Notes under the pieces: model-generated | The model's input: only the letters and a program-made list of their open reading frames with translations | Told to the model about the DNA's origin: nothing | Databases searched by the model: none | In this document: in pieces, positions 27,702-35,973 of the stretch | Numbering within the stretch: the first letter of the stretch is position 1 | Layout of the letters: every line of letters begins with the position of its first letter | NCBI RefSeq assembly: GCF_002741075.1 | Contig: NZ_CP016634.1 | Span: 4,246,001 to 4,310,000, forward strand | DNA: 64,000 bases | From: Pseudomonas putida | GTDB taxonomy: Bacteria > Pseudomonadota > Gammaproteobacteria > Pseudomonadales > Pseudomonadaceae | Direction: 5' to 3' | Translations under genes and position numbers: made by a program

Positions 27702-29078
27702 TCAGAACCCGTTGAAAAGCCGCGTCACCAGCTCACCACACAACGCGCCGACCGCGATGATCGGCAGGACCATCAGCTCACGCTTGAGGCTGAATATCTC
27801 CAACTTGCGATTGACGTAAAACACCAGGATCAAGGTGGGGAAGGTATGCAGCGCAACCCACCAGATCGCGTAATCCACGCCGCCGAGGGCCAGCATCAGC
27901 GGCATCCCCACCCAGAGCGAAACGGCCCGGATGATGTTGTCCATGGCCTGGTACTTGGTCAGCCCCACGGCCAGCCACACCTGGTGGGCCAGGCTGTAGC
28001 GCAATGTGAAGAACGACCATGAAAGAATAGCCAAGATCCGGCCCGCGTCCTGGTAACGGTCGTCGTACAGCCAGCTGATGATCAGCGGGCTGACGGTGAG
28101 GAACAGGCCACAGGCGAACAGGCAGGCCGTGTCGAAGTACAGCCTGAAATGGTTGTACAGCTTGAGCAGGCGTGGCTTGTCACCGGCGCGGGTGGCCTCG
28201 CTGAAGGCCGGCAGCACCACCGCTCCGCCCAGTTTCAGCAAACCGACCTGCACGGCGGAGAGAATCAGCACGGCGATGGAATAGACACCCATGTCGAAGG
28301 TGGACATGACCCCGCCGAACCAGATGCGGTCACCGTTCATGGCCAGCACGCCCACCATCGAGGACAGCAGGATCCAACGGCCATAGTTGATCAGCTCGGT
28401 CAGCGCGGACTTGTCCCAGCACAGGCGGCTGCGTGGCCCTTCGAACAGCAGGTGGCTCATCACGGTGGAGACGAGGGTGGAGACGATCCCTGCGGCCACC
28501 AGCGACCAGATCGAACGGGTGAGGTAACCGAACACCAGCATGACCAGCAATCCGACGAACTGCGCCGTGAGTTCGAGAATCACCACGCGTTTTTGCTGGA
28601 ACGCGCGCACGGCCAGGTCGATGGTGTTGGACTGCAAGCCATAGATCACTGCGGAAATACCGGTGACCGCCAGCACCAGCGGCAGCTCCGGTGCGGCATA
28701 CGAGGAGCCGGCTGGCCACAGGTTGATCTGCTGGGTCACCCAGGAGCCGAAGGCGATGAGCAGCGTCACGGCGAACAGTAGGATGCCGCGCAGCAGTTGC
28801 ACGGTCCAGGCGGTATTGAGGAACAGCGGATCGTCGCCGCGCGGGCTTTGGATGATGTTCTGGCGCAGCCCGACATCCGATAGCAGGTGCAGGACCACCG
28901 ACAAGGTGGTGGAGATGGCCATGATGCCGAACATGTCCGGCACCAACAGCCGCGCCATGATCAGGTTGCCGCCAAGGCGCAAGGCCTGCGTACCGACCAG
29001 GGAGACCATGTTCCACGCACCCGCTCCCAATGCGCGTTTGCGCAGACTGGTCGGCGGCGATAAGTCGACTGACGGCAT
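27702..29078 (-). CDS. Wzx-type polysaccharide flippase
   Basis: Translocates lipid-linked repeat units across the inner membrane. The ATG at 29078 follows AGGGA and gives 458 residues; the longer frame upstream reads into the promoter region. About 12 to 14 hydrophobic segments are visible, starting with the family's N-terminal pattern AWNMVSLVGTQALRLGGNLIMARLL. It is the first gene of the leftward EPS operon and diverges from the polymerase gene across about 97 bases, which must hold promoters for both. Confidence 0.87.
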   Translation of the reverse strand: MPSVDLSPPTSLRKRALGAGAWNMVSLVGTQALRLGGNLIMARLLVPDMFGIMAISTTLSVVLHLLSDVGLRQNIIQSPRGDDPLFLNTAWTVQLLRGILLFAVTLLIAFGSWVTQQINLWPAGSSYAAPELPLVLAVTGISAVIYGLQSNTIDLAVRAFQQKRVVILELTAQFVGLLVMLVFGYLTRSIWSLVAAGIVSTLVSTVMSHLLFEGPRSRLCWDKSALTELINYGRWILLSSMVGVLAMNGDRIWFGGVMSTFDMGVYSIAVLILSAVQVGLLKLGGAVVLPAFSEATRAGDKPRLLKLYNHFRLYFDTACLFACGLFLTVSPLIISWLYDDRYQDAGRILAILSWSFFTLRYSLAHQVWLAVGLTKYQAMDNIIRAVSLWVGMPLMLALGGVDYAIWWVALHTFPTLILVFYVNRKLEIFSLKRELMVLPIIAVGALCGELVTRLFNGF

Positions 29079-29175
29079 GACTACATTCCCTGACCTATTG
29101 GCTAAAGTCACTATAGTCTCAATCTGCCATGCCGCTAGCTGTCGTCCATCACAAAGGGACAGGTCATTACCGACT

Positions 29176-30702
29176 ATGCCAGAACATCTTCGCGCACTGA
29201 TCGTCATCCTGTTCCTGGCCACCGTGGTGTTCACCATGGCGCGACGGCCAGCGCAGGACCTGATCCGCCCAGCCGACTACAAGCGTCGGCGCAACCTCTG
29301 GTTCACCCTGACCTTGCTGGTATTCGTCTCCGGCAATTTCTGGATCTACTCAGCCATTGCGGTGCTGGTGCTGCTGGTGGTCGGGCGGCGTGAGCGCAAC
29401 CCGATGGCGCTGTTTCTGATGCTGCTGTTCCTGATGCCGGCAGCGGCGATACCAGTACCTGGTTTTGGCGTGATCAACTACCTGGTCGACCTGGACCATA
29501 TCCGCCTGCTCAGCCTGAGCGTGTTGCTGCCCGCAGCGCTCGCCCTGCGCCAGGAGTCCGATACGCTGCCGTTCGGACGCACCTGGCCTGACCGCTTCCT
29601 GCTGGGCAGCCTGGTGCTGATGAACCTCTTGTACCTGCGTGAAACCAGCCTCACCGACACCTTGCGCCAGACGCTGTACCTGTTCCTGGATATCTTCCTG
29701 CCCTACTACGTGGCCAGCCGGGCACTCAAGGAACTCAGCCATTTCAAGGACGCGCTGCTGAGTTTCGTGATCGCCACCATGCTGTTGGCGCTGATCGGCA
29801 CCTTCGAGTACGTGCGCCATTGGCTGCTGTACAACGCGTTGACCTACGTGCTGGGCATCCAGATGGACATGACCAGCTACCTGAGCCGTGGCGGTTCGCT
29901 GCGCGCCAGCGCCACCACGGGCCAGGCGATCGTCCTGGGTTACGTGATGATGGTCGGCATCGGCTTGTACCTGTTCGTCCAAGGCTACGTGCGCAGCACC
30001 CTGCAGCGCACCCTGGGTGCCCTGTTGCTGGCCGCCGGCCTGTTCGTGCCGATGTCGCGCGGACCCTGGGTCGGCACCGGGGTGATCATCGTCGTGTTCA
30101 TCGCCACCGGGCGTGGCGCCGTCAAGCGCCTGGCGATGCTCGCGGTGGCCGGGATGCTCTCGCTGCCCCTGCTGGCCGTGGTGCCGGGGGGCGAGAAAGT
30201 GATCGACATGCTGCCGTACATCGGCACGCTGGAAAAAGACAACATCACCTACCGGGAGCGGTTGCTCGACAACTCGCTGATCGTCATCGAACGCAACCTC
30301 TGGCTAGGTTCGTTCGATTTCCGCAAGACCCCGGAAATGCAGTCGATGGTCCAGGGCCAGGGCATCATCGATATCGTCAACACCTACCTCAACCTGGCCC
30401 TGCGCTTTGGCGTGATCGGCCTGTCCTTGTTCATCGCCTTCTTCGCCTCCACGGTGCTGAGCCTGCGCAAGACACTGCGTACGTTTGCCGACAAGGACGA
30501 GCACCTGTGTCGGCTCGGGCGCTGCCTGTTGGCGACCCTGCTCGGCATCCTGATCACGATCTTCACCGTCAGCAGCATCACGTTCATCCCCGTGGTGTAC
30601 TGGTCCCTCGCCGGCGTGGCCGTTGCCTATGTGCAGATGGTGCGCCGACACAAACTCGCCCACGCTGCCGGCATCGTTGGTGCCGGCCTGCCCGCCCGGT
30701 GA
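29176..30702 (+). CDS. O-antigen ligase/polymerase-like membrane protein (probable Wzy)
   Basis: The 508-residue inner-membrane protein has about 11 to 12 hydrophobic segments and a large periplasmic loop near residues 330-410 (ITYRERLLDNSLIVIERN, then FGVIGLSLFIAFF), the layout of the Wzy/WaaL superfamily. It probably polymerises flipped repeat units. The ATG at 29176 is chosen because it begins a membrane segment (MPEHLRALIVILFLATVVF); frames that extend further left overlap the divergent flippase gene. The stop overlaps the GTG that could start the next gene. Confidence 0.83.
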   Translation: MPEHLRALIVILFLATVVFTMARRPAQDLIRPADYKRRRNLWFTLTLLVFVSGNFWIYSAIAVLVLLVVGRRERNPMALFLMLLFLMPAAAIPVPGFGVINYLVDLDHIRLLSLSVLLPAALALRQESDTLPFGRTWPDRFLLGSLVLMNLLYLRETSLTDTLRQTLYLFLDIFLPYYVASRALKELSHFKDALLSFVIATMLLALIGTFEYVRHWLLYNALTYVLGIQMDMTSYLSRGGSLRASATTGQAIVLGYVMMVGIGLYLFVQGYVRSTLQRTLGALLLAAGLFVPMSRGPWVGTGVIIVVFIATGRGAVKRLAMLAVAGMLSLPLLAVVPGGEKVIDMLPYIGTLEKDNITYRERLLDNSLIVIERNLWLGSFDFRKTPEMQSMVQGQGIIDIVNTYLNLALRFGVIGLSLFIAFFASTVLSLRKTLRTFADKDEHLCRLGRCLLATLLGILITIFTVSSITFIPVVYWSLAGVAVAYVQMVRRHKLAHAAGIVGAGLPAR

Positions 30703-30707
30703 CCCGC

Positions 30708-33335
30708 ATGACACGACGCTGCCTGTTTTCCTCCTTGCTACTGACCCTGCTGTTGGCACTGACGCCCGTCACCCACGCCGAGGACTGGGTCGCCAGCATC
30801 GACGAAAGCCAGGGCCTGCCGCAGTTGACCCGCGGCGGAAACCTGGCGATGCAGGCGAAGTTCAAGTTCTTCGCAGCCAACTGGGCGTGGGCGAACTTCG
30901 ACAGCGGCGCGTTCAAGGTGGACGCGCCCTACACCTACAGCCTGCAGGCCAGGAACTCGACCTTGGGGTTCGACCTCAAGGCCCAGATCGCCAAGTCCTC
31001 TGAGCAAAGCCTGACCTGGGACTTCGACCTGCAGGCGCACAGCCGCAAAAGCAATGTGATGGGCGGCGGCATCTCGTTCCAGTTCGACCGCGCCCTGTTC
31101 GCCGAGATGGGCAAGCCCACTCTGCTGCCGGGCAACCGCGGCTGGACCTGGGGCGACCGCGCCAAGGGGCCGTACATCGAGATGCGCTTCGACCCACCCC
31201 TGACGAGCGTGTACATCGAGCCCATCGACGACGCCCAAGTGCGGGCGTTCTTCTACAAGGACCAGATTGCCCCAGGCACCCAGAAGATCAAGGGCGTGCT
31301 CACCGTCTCGCAGGGGGTCGAGCTGGCCCAGACCTCCGAGGAGCGCTTCGGCCTGGGCGACACCAGCCGCTGGCCGCTGGACCAGACCGATTGGCGCAGC
31401 TCGCCGGTAGACCTGTCGTTCCTCAATGCCGGGGAAAAGCCGGCCGGCAAGCGGGGCTTCGTCAAGGCGGTGGGTGACCAGCTGCAGTTCGCCGATGGCA
31501 CCCCGGCGCGCTTCTGGGGTACCAACGTCTCGGCCTATGCCCTGTTCAACACCTCGGACGAAGAGATCCGCGCCCAGGCCAAGCGTCTGTCGGCCCTGGG
31601 CTTCAACCTCGTGCGCCTGCATCACCACGACTCGTACTGGGTGACGCCAAGCATCTTCGGCAGGCACGACCAAGTGCGTGACACCCAGGACCTGAGCCCT
31701 GAGTCACTGCAGAAGATCGACTGGTGGATCAAGTGCCTCAAGGATGAAGGGATCTATGTGTGGCTGGACCTGCACGTCCAGCGCGCCCTCATGGCCAGGG
31801 ACAATATCCTCGGTTTCAAGGAACTGCCCAAGCGCGACGGCTTGACCGACCGCGACGGCAAACCCATCGCCGACCTCAAGGGCTACAACTATGTGAACGA
31901 CACCATCGCCCAGGCGATGAAGCGCTTCGCCGAGCAGTACCTGGGGCACGTCAATGCCTACACCGGCCTTGCCTACAAGGACGAGCCGGCCATCGCCGCG
32001 GTGCTGATCACCAATGAAAACGACCTCACCGGGCACTACGGCAACGCCCTGCTCCCCGACAAGAAACCGACCCAGCACATCAAGCGCTACATGGAGCAGG
32101 CCGAGGCCTTCGCCAACCAACATGGGCTCCCAAAGGAGCAGACCTGGCGCGCCTGGGAACATGGCCCCTCCAAGCTGTTTCTCAACGAACTGGAACGACG
32201 CTTCGACCAGCAGATGATCGATCACCTGCGCGGGCTTGGGGTCAAGGTTCCGATCGTCACCACCAGCACCTGGGGACGCAACGGCCTGAGCGCCTTGCCA
32301 GCCCTGACCAGTGGCGACCTGATCGACGTCCACAGCTATGGCGGCGCGGGGCAGTTGGAGAAGAACCCGCTGACCAGCGACAACCTGGTCGACTGGCTCG
32401 CTGCCGCCCAGGTCGTGGGGCGGCCGCTGAGCGTGACCGAGTGGAACAACGAATGGCAAAGCGATACCCAGCCAGTCGCTGACCGCCACACGTTGCCACT
32501 TTATGTCGCCGCCACGGCGCGCTATCAGGGCTGGGACGCCTTGATGCATTACGCTTACAGCCAGGAGCCGTTCCGCGAGCAGGACCGCTCGGCGAGCAAC
32601 TGGCACGCCTACAACGACCCCAGCCAATTGGCCACGCTCCCAGCCGCCGCCCTGATCTACCGGCGGGGCGATGTGCGCGAAGCCGGCCAGAGCTACGTCT
32701 TCGCCCCCACCTCGGACACCTTGTTCAACCAGTCCATCTCGCCGGCTGATTCGGTGCTGCTGCGCACGGCCATGGAAAAGGGCAAGTTGCAGATCGCCAT
32801 GCCAAAGACACCGGCGCTGCCGTGGCTGCAGGCCAGCGCATTGCCGGCCGGTGCGAAAGTTATCCAGGACCCCAATCAGTCCCTGCTACCGGCCAATGCC
32901 AGCGAGGCCCGCAGCGACACCGGCGAGCTCAGGCGCAACTGGCAGCAAGGGCTCTATACCATCGACACACCTCGGACCCAGGCGGCCACCGGCTGGCTCG
33001 GCGACAAGACGCTCACGCTCGGTGATATCCAGGTCAAGCTCAAGACCCCCAGCGCCAGCGTGGTGGTGCAGAGCCTGGACAGCAAACCGCTGAAGCAGTC
33101 GCGAAGCCTGTTGATTTCCCTGGGCTCGCGGGCGGAGCCCCAGGCGAACAAACGGACACCGTTTCGCGTCGAGCCGCTTGAAGGCACCTTGGCGATCAAG
33201 GCCGTCGAAGGCTTGAAGCTGTTCAGCCGAAACGCGCAGGGGCAGCTTCAGGAACACCCCGTCAGCTACCAGGACGGCCGCTACCTGATCCGTTTCGACG
33301 GTAACCAGATGACGAATTGGCTGTTCTTGAAATAG
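30708..33335 (+). CDS. Secreted clan-A glycoside hydrolase-like protein of the EPS cluster
   Basis: The 875-residue protein starts with a Sec signal peptide (MTRRCLFSSLLLTLLLALTPVTHA). An N-terminal beta-rich domain (to about residue 240) precedes a TIM-barrel region with the pattern of GH5-like clan-A enzymes: FWGTNVSAYALF, LGFNLVRLHHHD near residue 305, ITNEND with the likely acid/base Glu437, and SVTEWNNEW with the likely nucleophile Glu578. A C-terminal beta domain follows. Periplasmic hydrolases of this type trim or release EPS chains. A GTG at 30699 is an alternative start. It follows the polymerase gene almost directly and precedes galE. Confidence 0.8.
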   Translation: MTRRCLFSSLLLTLLLALTPVTHAEDWVASIDESQGLPQLTRGGNLAMQAKFKFFAANWAWANFDSGAFKVDAPYTYSLQARNSTLGFDLKAQIAKSSEQSLTWDFDLQAHSRKSNVMGGGISFQFDRALFAEMGKPTLLPGNRGWTWGDRAKGPYIEMRFDPPLTSVYIEPIDDAQVRAFFYKDQIAPGTQKIKGVLTVSQGVELAQTSEERFGLGDTSRWPLDQTDWRSSPVDLSFLNAGEKPAGKRGFVKAVGDQLQFADGTPARFWGTNVSAYALFNTSDEEIRAQAKRLSALGFNLVRLHHHDSYWVTPSIFGRHDQVRDTQDLSPESLQKIDWWIKCLKDEGIYVWLDLHVQRALMARDNILGFKELPKRDGLTDRDGKPIADLKGYNYVNDTIAQAMKRFAEQYLGHVNAYTGLAYKDEPAIAAVLITNENDLTGHYGNALLPDKKPTQHIKRYMEQAEAFANQHGLPKEQTWRAWEHGPSKLFLNELERRFDQQMIDHLRGLGVKVPIVTTSTWGRNGLSALPALTSGDLIDVHSYGGAGQLEKNPLTSDNLVDWLAAAQVVGRPLSVTEWNNEWQSDTQPVADRHTLPLYVAATARYQGWDALMHYAYSQEPFREQDRSASNWHAYNDPSQLATLPAAALIYRRGDVREAGQSYVFAPTSDTLFNQSISPADSVLLRTAMEKGKLQIAMPKTPALPWLQASALPAGAKVIQDPNQSLLPANASEARSDTGELRRNWQQGLYTIDTPRTQAATGWLGDKTLTLGDIQVKLKTPSASVVVQSLDSKPLKQSRSLLISLGSRAEPQANKRTPFRVEPLEGTLAIKAVEGLKLFSRNAQGQLQEHPVSYQDGRYLIRFDGNQMTNWLFLK

Positions 33336-33469
33336 GCATCTAGGCTCCAAGAAACCAGGGTTGTGCCAAGCAGATGGGCGACCCGCTGATGACCCGATCC
33401 GCTTGCTAGGGATGACCGCCCGGACCCTCCGGAGCGCGCTTGCACATCAACAGATTCCAGGAGGCTTGG

Positions 33470-34441
33470 ATGAAGTTCTTGGTTGTCGGCGGCGCGGGCT
33501 ACATAGGCTCGCACATGGTCAAACACCTGCGTTGCGCAGGTCACCAAGTCATGGTGGCGGACAACTGCGCCTGCAGGCCACGTCCAGACTGGGTCAGGCT
33601 GGACATCGCCGATGCCCATGCCCTGGATGCCTTGTTCACCCAGCATCGGTTCGACGCGGTGTTTCACTTCGCCTCGTTCATCCAGGTGGGCGAGTCGGTG
33701 ATCGAGCCGTCCAAGTACTACCAGAACAACGTCGTCGCGACCCTGACCTTGCTTCAGGCCATGGTGCGCGCCGATATCCGTCACCTGATCTTTTCCTCGA
33801 CCGCCGCCGTGTACGGCGACCCGCAGCATGTGCCCATCGACGAAGCGCATCCCAAGCATCCGATCAATCCTTATGGACGCAGCAAATGGATGGTCGAGCA
33901 GATCCTCGAGGACTTCGACCGCGCCTATGGCCTGCGCTCGGTATGCCTGCGCTATTTCAATGCCGCGGGTGCGGATCCGGAAGGCGAGCTGGGCGAATGC
34001 CATGAGCCGGAGACCCACCTGCTACCCTTGATCCTGCAGGCGGCCTCCGGGCGGCGCGAGGCGATCACGGTGTACGGTCGGGACTACGACACGCCGGATG
34101 GCACCTGTATCCGCGATTACATCCATGTGGCCGACCTGGCCGCGGCGCATTCACTGGCGGTGGACTACCTGCTCGCCGGTGGCGCGAGCACGGCATTCAA
34201 CCTGGGCAATGGCCTGGGCTTCTCGGTGCAAGAGGTGATCGACACTGCCTGCGGCGTGACCGGCCGCAAGATCGCCACCAGCGACGCACCACGCCGCGCA
34301 GGGGACCCACCCCGGTTGGTGGCCGATGCCAGCCGGGCGAGGACCGTGCTCGGCTGGCGCCCGGCGTTCGCAGCGCTGGAGCAGATCGTCTCGCATGCCT
34401 GGCACTGGGAGCAGAAGTACCCGTGGTACACGCCCAACTGA
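33470..34441 (+). CDS. galE: UDP-glucose 4-epimerase
   Basis: Interconverts UDP-glucose and UDP-galactose, supplying precursors to the EPS transferases. The ATG at 33470 follows CAGGAGG and gives 323 residues. The Rossmann motif VVGGAGYIGSHMVKHL is at residues 5-20, the catalytic triad is seen as SSTAAVYG and YGRSK (Tyr and Lys near residues 142-146), and GADPEGELGE and RDYIHVADLA follow as in GalE. It lies 134 bases after the hydrolase gene, probably in the same rightward unit. Confidence 0.93.
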   Translation: MKFLVVGGAGYIGSHMVKHLRCAGHQVMVADNCACRPRPDWVRLDIADAHALDALFTQHRFDAVFHFASFIQVGESVIEPSKYYQNNVVATLTLLQAMVRADIRHLIFSSTAAVYGDPQHVPIDEAHPKHPINPYGRSKWMVEQILEDFDRAYGLRSVCLRYFNAAGADPEGELGECHEPETHLLPLILQAASGRREAITVYGRDYDTPDGTCIRDYIHVADLAAAHSLAVDYLLAGGASTAFNLGNGLGFSVQEVIDTACGVTGRKIATSDAPRRAGDPPRLVADASRARTVLGWRPAFAALEQIVSHAWHWEQKYPWYTPN

Positions 34442-34452
34442 TCAGCAATCCT

Positions 34453-34480
34453 CACCGGCCCATTCGCGGGTAAACCCGCT
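34453..34480 (+). repeat. Left part of a REP element split by the IS110 insertion
   Basis: CACCGGCCCATTCGCGGGTA and the following AACCCGCT match the P. putida REP up to its CCCGCT. The expected continuation CCCACAG is found 1172 bases later at 35653-35659, directly after the insertion element. Confidence 0.85.
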
Positions 34481-34489
34481 TGTATGGTG

Positions 34490-34684
34490 ATACTCGAAGG
34501 GGTGGTGGGACGAACAAACCGATTCTGACTGTTAGGCGCAGTACAGACCGTGGGAGACATCGCCCCACCCCTTCACCAAAGCGCCGATAAAGAATGCATC
34601 GTTTGCAAACGACGATAGAAGCAAGCCAGCGCCTCTTGGTGAAACCCCTCCGAGTTCAAAAACCATACCGTGGGAGTTCAGGCG
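34490..34684 (+). ncRNA. Candidate IS110 bridge RNA in the left non-coding end
   Basis: A perfect 10-bp stem (34496-34505 GAAGGGGTGG with 34565-34574) encloses an internal loop and a terminal hairpin (34525-34546). The right side of the loop carries GTGGGAG (34550-34556), complementary to CTCCCAC of the REP target including the CT core. The left side has AAACC (34516-34520), matching the target's left half. Further on, ACCATAC (34662-34668) is complementary to GTATGGT at the element's own left end, and ATAGAA (34615-34620) matches its right end. This is the order expected of target and donor guides. The structure was drawn by eye, so ends and details are approximate. Confidence 0.5.
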
Positions 34685-35647
34685 ATGGCAATGCGAGTAG
34701 ACAATTTCATCATCGGCATCGATGTCGCCAAGGCTGAGCTGGTCTGTTATTACGAAGACTCCGCCCAACAGCAGACCGTTAGAAACACCAAGCCTGAAAT
34801 CCAAAAGTGGCTGGCACTTCAGCCGGCCAATACCGCTATCTGCGTTGAAGCTACCAATGTTTACCATCTGGACCTGGTTGAGATGGCATACGAAAAGGGC
34901 TTCGCCGTCTATGTCGTCGACGGGTTTCAACTCAGCAACTACCGCAAGGGCGTTGGCGGACGCGTTAAAACCGATGCGTCCGATGCCTGCCTGCTGGCTC
35001 GCTTCCTGGATCGCGAGGGCAGTGCTCTTCGTCCTTGGTCGCCCCCTCCAGCTGTCTACGGCAAGCTCCAGAGCCTGCTCCGGCGCAGAGCAGCGCTGGT
35101 TTCGGCGCGGACAAGTCTGACTCAGAGCTGGGGCAATGAAATGTCGCTCAAAGAGGCGTTCAACAGCTTTGCCAAGCACTTCGAGTCGCTTGATCTTCTG
35201 ATCCAGAAACGCCTGAAGGTCTTGGTAAAAGAGGCTGGCCTAGCCGAACAAGTCGCCCGCTGTCAGAAAGTTGAAGGGATTGGCTTCCTGACCGCTGTTG
35301 CCCTCGTCACCGCATTTATTCGGGGCGAATTCAAGAACAGTGATTCATACATCGCTTTTCTAGGCATGGACCTGAAAGTTGCAGATTCCGGCCAAAAGGC
35401 CGGACGTCGACGGTTGACCAAGCGGGGTTGTTCAGAGATCCGTCGATTACTGCATAACGCCGCCATGGCGGCCAGTAGGTCTGCGGCCTGGAAAGACGTC
35501 TACGAGCACTATCGCCGGGCAGGTAAGGCAACGACTCAGGCCCTGGTTATCTTGTCACGCAAGCTCGCCAGAGTTGCATTCGCCTTGATGAAGACCCAAG
35601 GCGAATACGTCAGCAAAGGGGCAAAAAAGCTTTGCCCTCAACCATAG
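34685..35647 (+). CDS. IS110-family transposase (DEDD recombinase)
   Basis: The 320-residue protein has the N-terminal RuvC-like DEDD domain, beginning IIGIDVAKAELVCYY with the first catalytic Asp, the TDASDACLLARFL segment near residue 100, and the C-terminal Transposase_20 domain with VEGIGFLTAVALVTAF and GRRRLTKRGCSEIRRLL. It acts as an RNA-guided DNA recombinase in characterised members. The ATG at 34685 follows TTCAGGCG; a GTG at 34670 is an alternative. The stop TAG lies 5 bases from the right end of the element. The frame is intact, so it may be active. Confidence 0.93.
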   Translation: MAMRVDNFIIGIDVAKAELVCYYEDSAQQQTVRNTKPEIQKWLALQPANTAICVEATNVYHLDLVEMAYEKGFAVYVVDGFQLSNYRKGVGGRVKTDASDACLLARFLDREGSALRPWSPPPAVYGKLQSLLRRRAALVSARTSLTQSWGNEMSLKEAFNSFAKHFESLDLLIQKRLKVLVKEAGLAEQVARCQKVEGIGFLTAVALVTAFIRGEFKNSDSYIAFLGMDLKVADSGQKAGRRRLTKRGCSEIRRLLHNAAMAASRSAAWKDVYEHYRRAGKATTQALVILSRKLARVAFALMKTQGEYVSKGAKKLCPQP

Positions 35648-35660
35648 AATCTCCCACAGA

Positions 35661-35713
35661 TTGGACTGCCCCCAACAACAGGAGGGGTGTCCAATATATT
35701 GGGGGCAGTCCAA
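35661..35713. repeat. 15-bp perfect inverted repeat TTGGACTGCCCCCAA
   Basis: TTGGACTGCCCCCAA (35661-35675) and its exact complement (35699-35713) flank 23 bases. A third copy of the inner GGACTGCCCCCAA occurs at 35917-35929. The loop also contains GGGGTGTCCAA, a near-match of one arm. This could be the remains of IS ends or a hairpin terminator-like structure; it has no T run. Confidence 0.8.
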
Positions 35714-35832
35714 TGCTTGCAATGGAACTGTGAGCCTCCAGCGAGGCTGAAGGCTTGCAGTGAACCTGTGAGACCTGCAGTGAGCCTATGAGACTTGCAG
35801 TGAGACTAGAGGCTTGTAGTGAACCTGTGGGA
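35714..35832. repeat. Degenerate tandem repeats of about 20 bases
   Basis: Imperfect units resembling GCTTGCAGTGAACCTGTGAG occur about six times in succession, for example from 35714, 35752, 35772, 35792 and 35811. The last unit merges into the REP at 35825. The units differ at several positions, so the array is old. Confidence 0.7.
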
Positions 35833-35850
35833 GCGGGTTTACCCGCGAAG
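35825..35850 (-). repeat. REP element, leftward orientation
   Basis: CTGTGGGAGCGGGTTTACCC followed by GCGAAG is a complete P. putida-type REP in inverse orientation to the one split by the IS element. The two probably formed a facing pair before the insertion and repeat growth. Confidence 0.85.
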
Positions 35851-35973
35851 AAAACGCCACGGAACAAGACAGGTACGGACAAACGCAGGCCATAACGGAC
35901 TGCCGCGCCGAAAGCCGGACTGCCCCCAAGCCTCCCAGCACCGGTGCAAGTAACAAGGCCGTCGCCACCCGGG

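Larger units (their letters stand above)
34481..35652 (+). mobile_element. IS110-family insertion sequence inserted in a REP palindrome
   Basis: A 1172-base element: 204 bases of left non-coding DNA, one DEDD-type transposase gene, and only about 5 bases of right non-coding DNA. The borders are inferred from the REP it interrupts: CCCGCT to the left and CTCCCACAG to the right, each with a CT dinucleotide, so the ends could equally be set 2 bases to the left. There are no long terminal repeats, as usual for IS110; TATGGT (34483-34488) and ACCATA (35641-35646) form a short subterminal inverted repeat. IS110-family elements that occupy REP sequences are known from P. putida. It separates the galE unit from the chain-length unit. 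Confidence 0.88.
35653..35973. other. Repeat-rich spacer right of the IS element
   Basis: This 321-base gap contains the right stub of the split REP (35653-35659), three copies of GGACTGCCCCCAA, a run of degenerate 20-base repeats, and a complete inverted REP. I see no gene; a leftward frame through it reads low-complexity sequence. Confidence 0.7.

Noticed and set aside
29820-30707. Long in-frame extension upstream of the glycoside hydrolase-like gene
   Set aside because: It is the shadow frame of the polymerase gene, rich in Arg and His. The signal peptide starting at 30708 marks the true start.
35661-35713. Inverted repeat as a CRISPR unit or attachment site
   Set aside because: Only one spacer-like interval exists, there are no cas genes, and no integrase is nearby.
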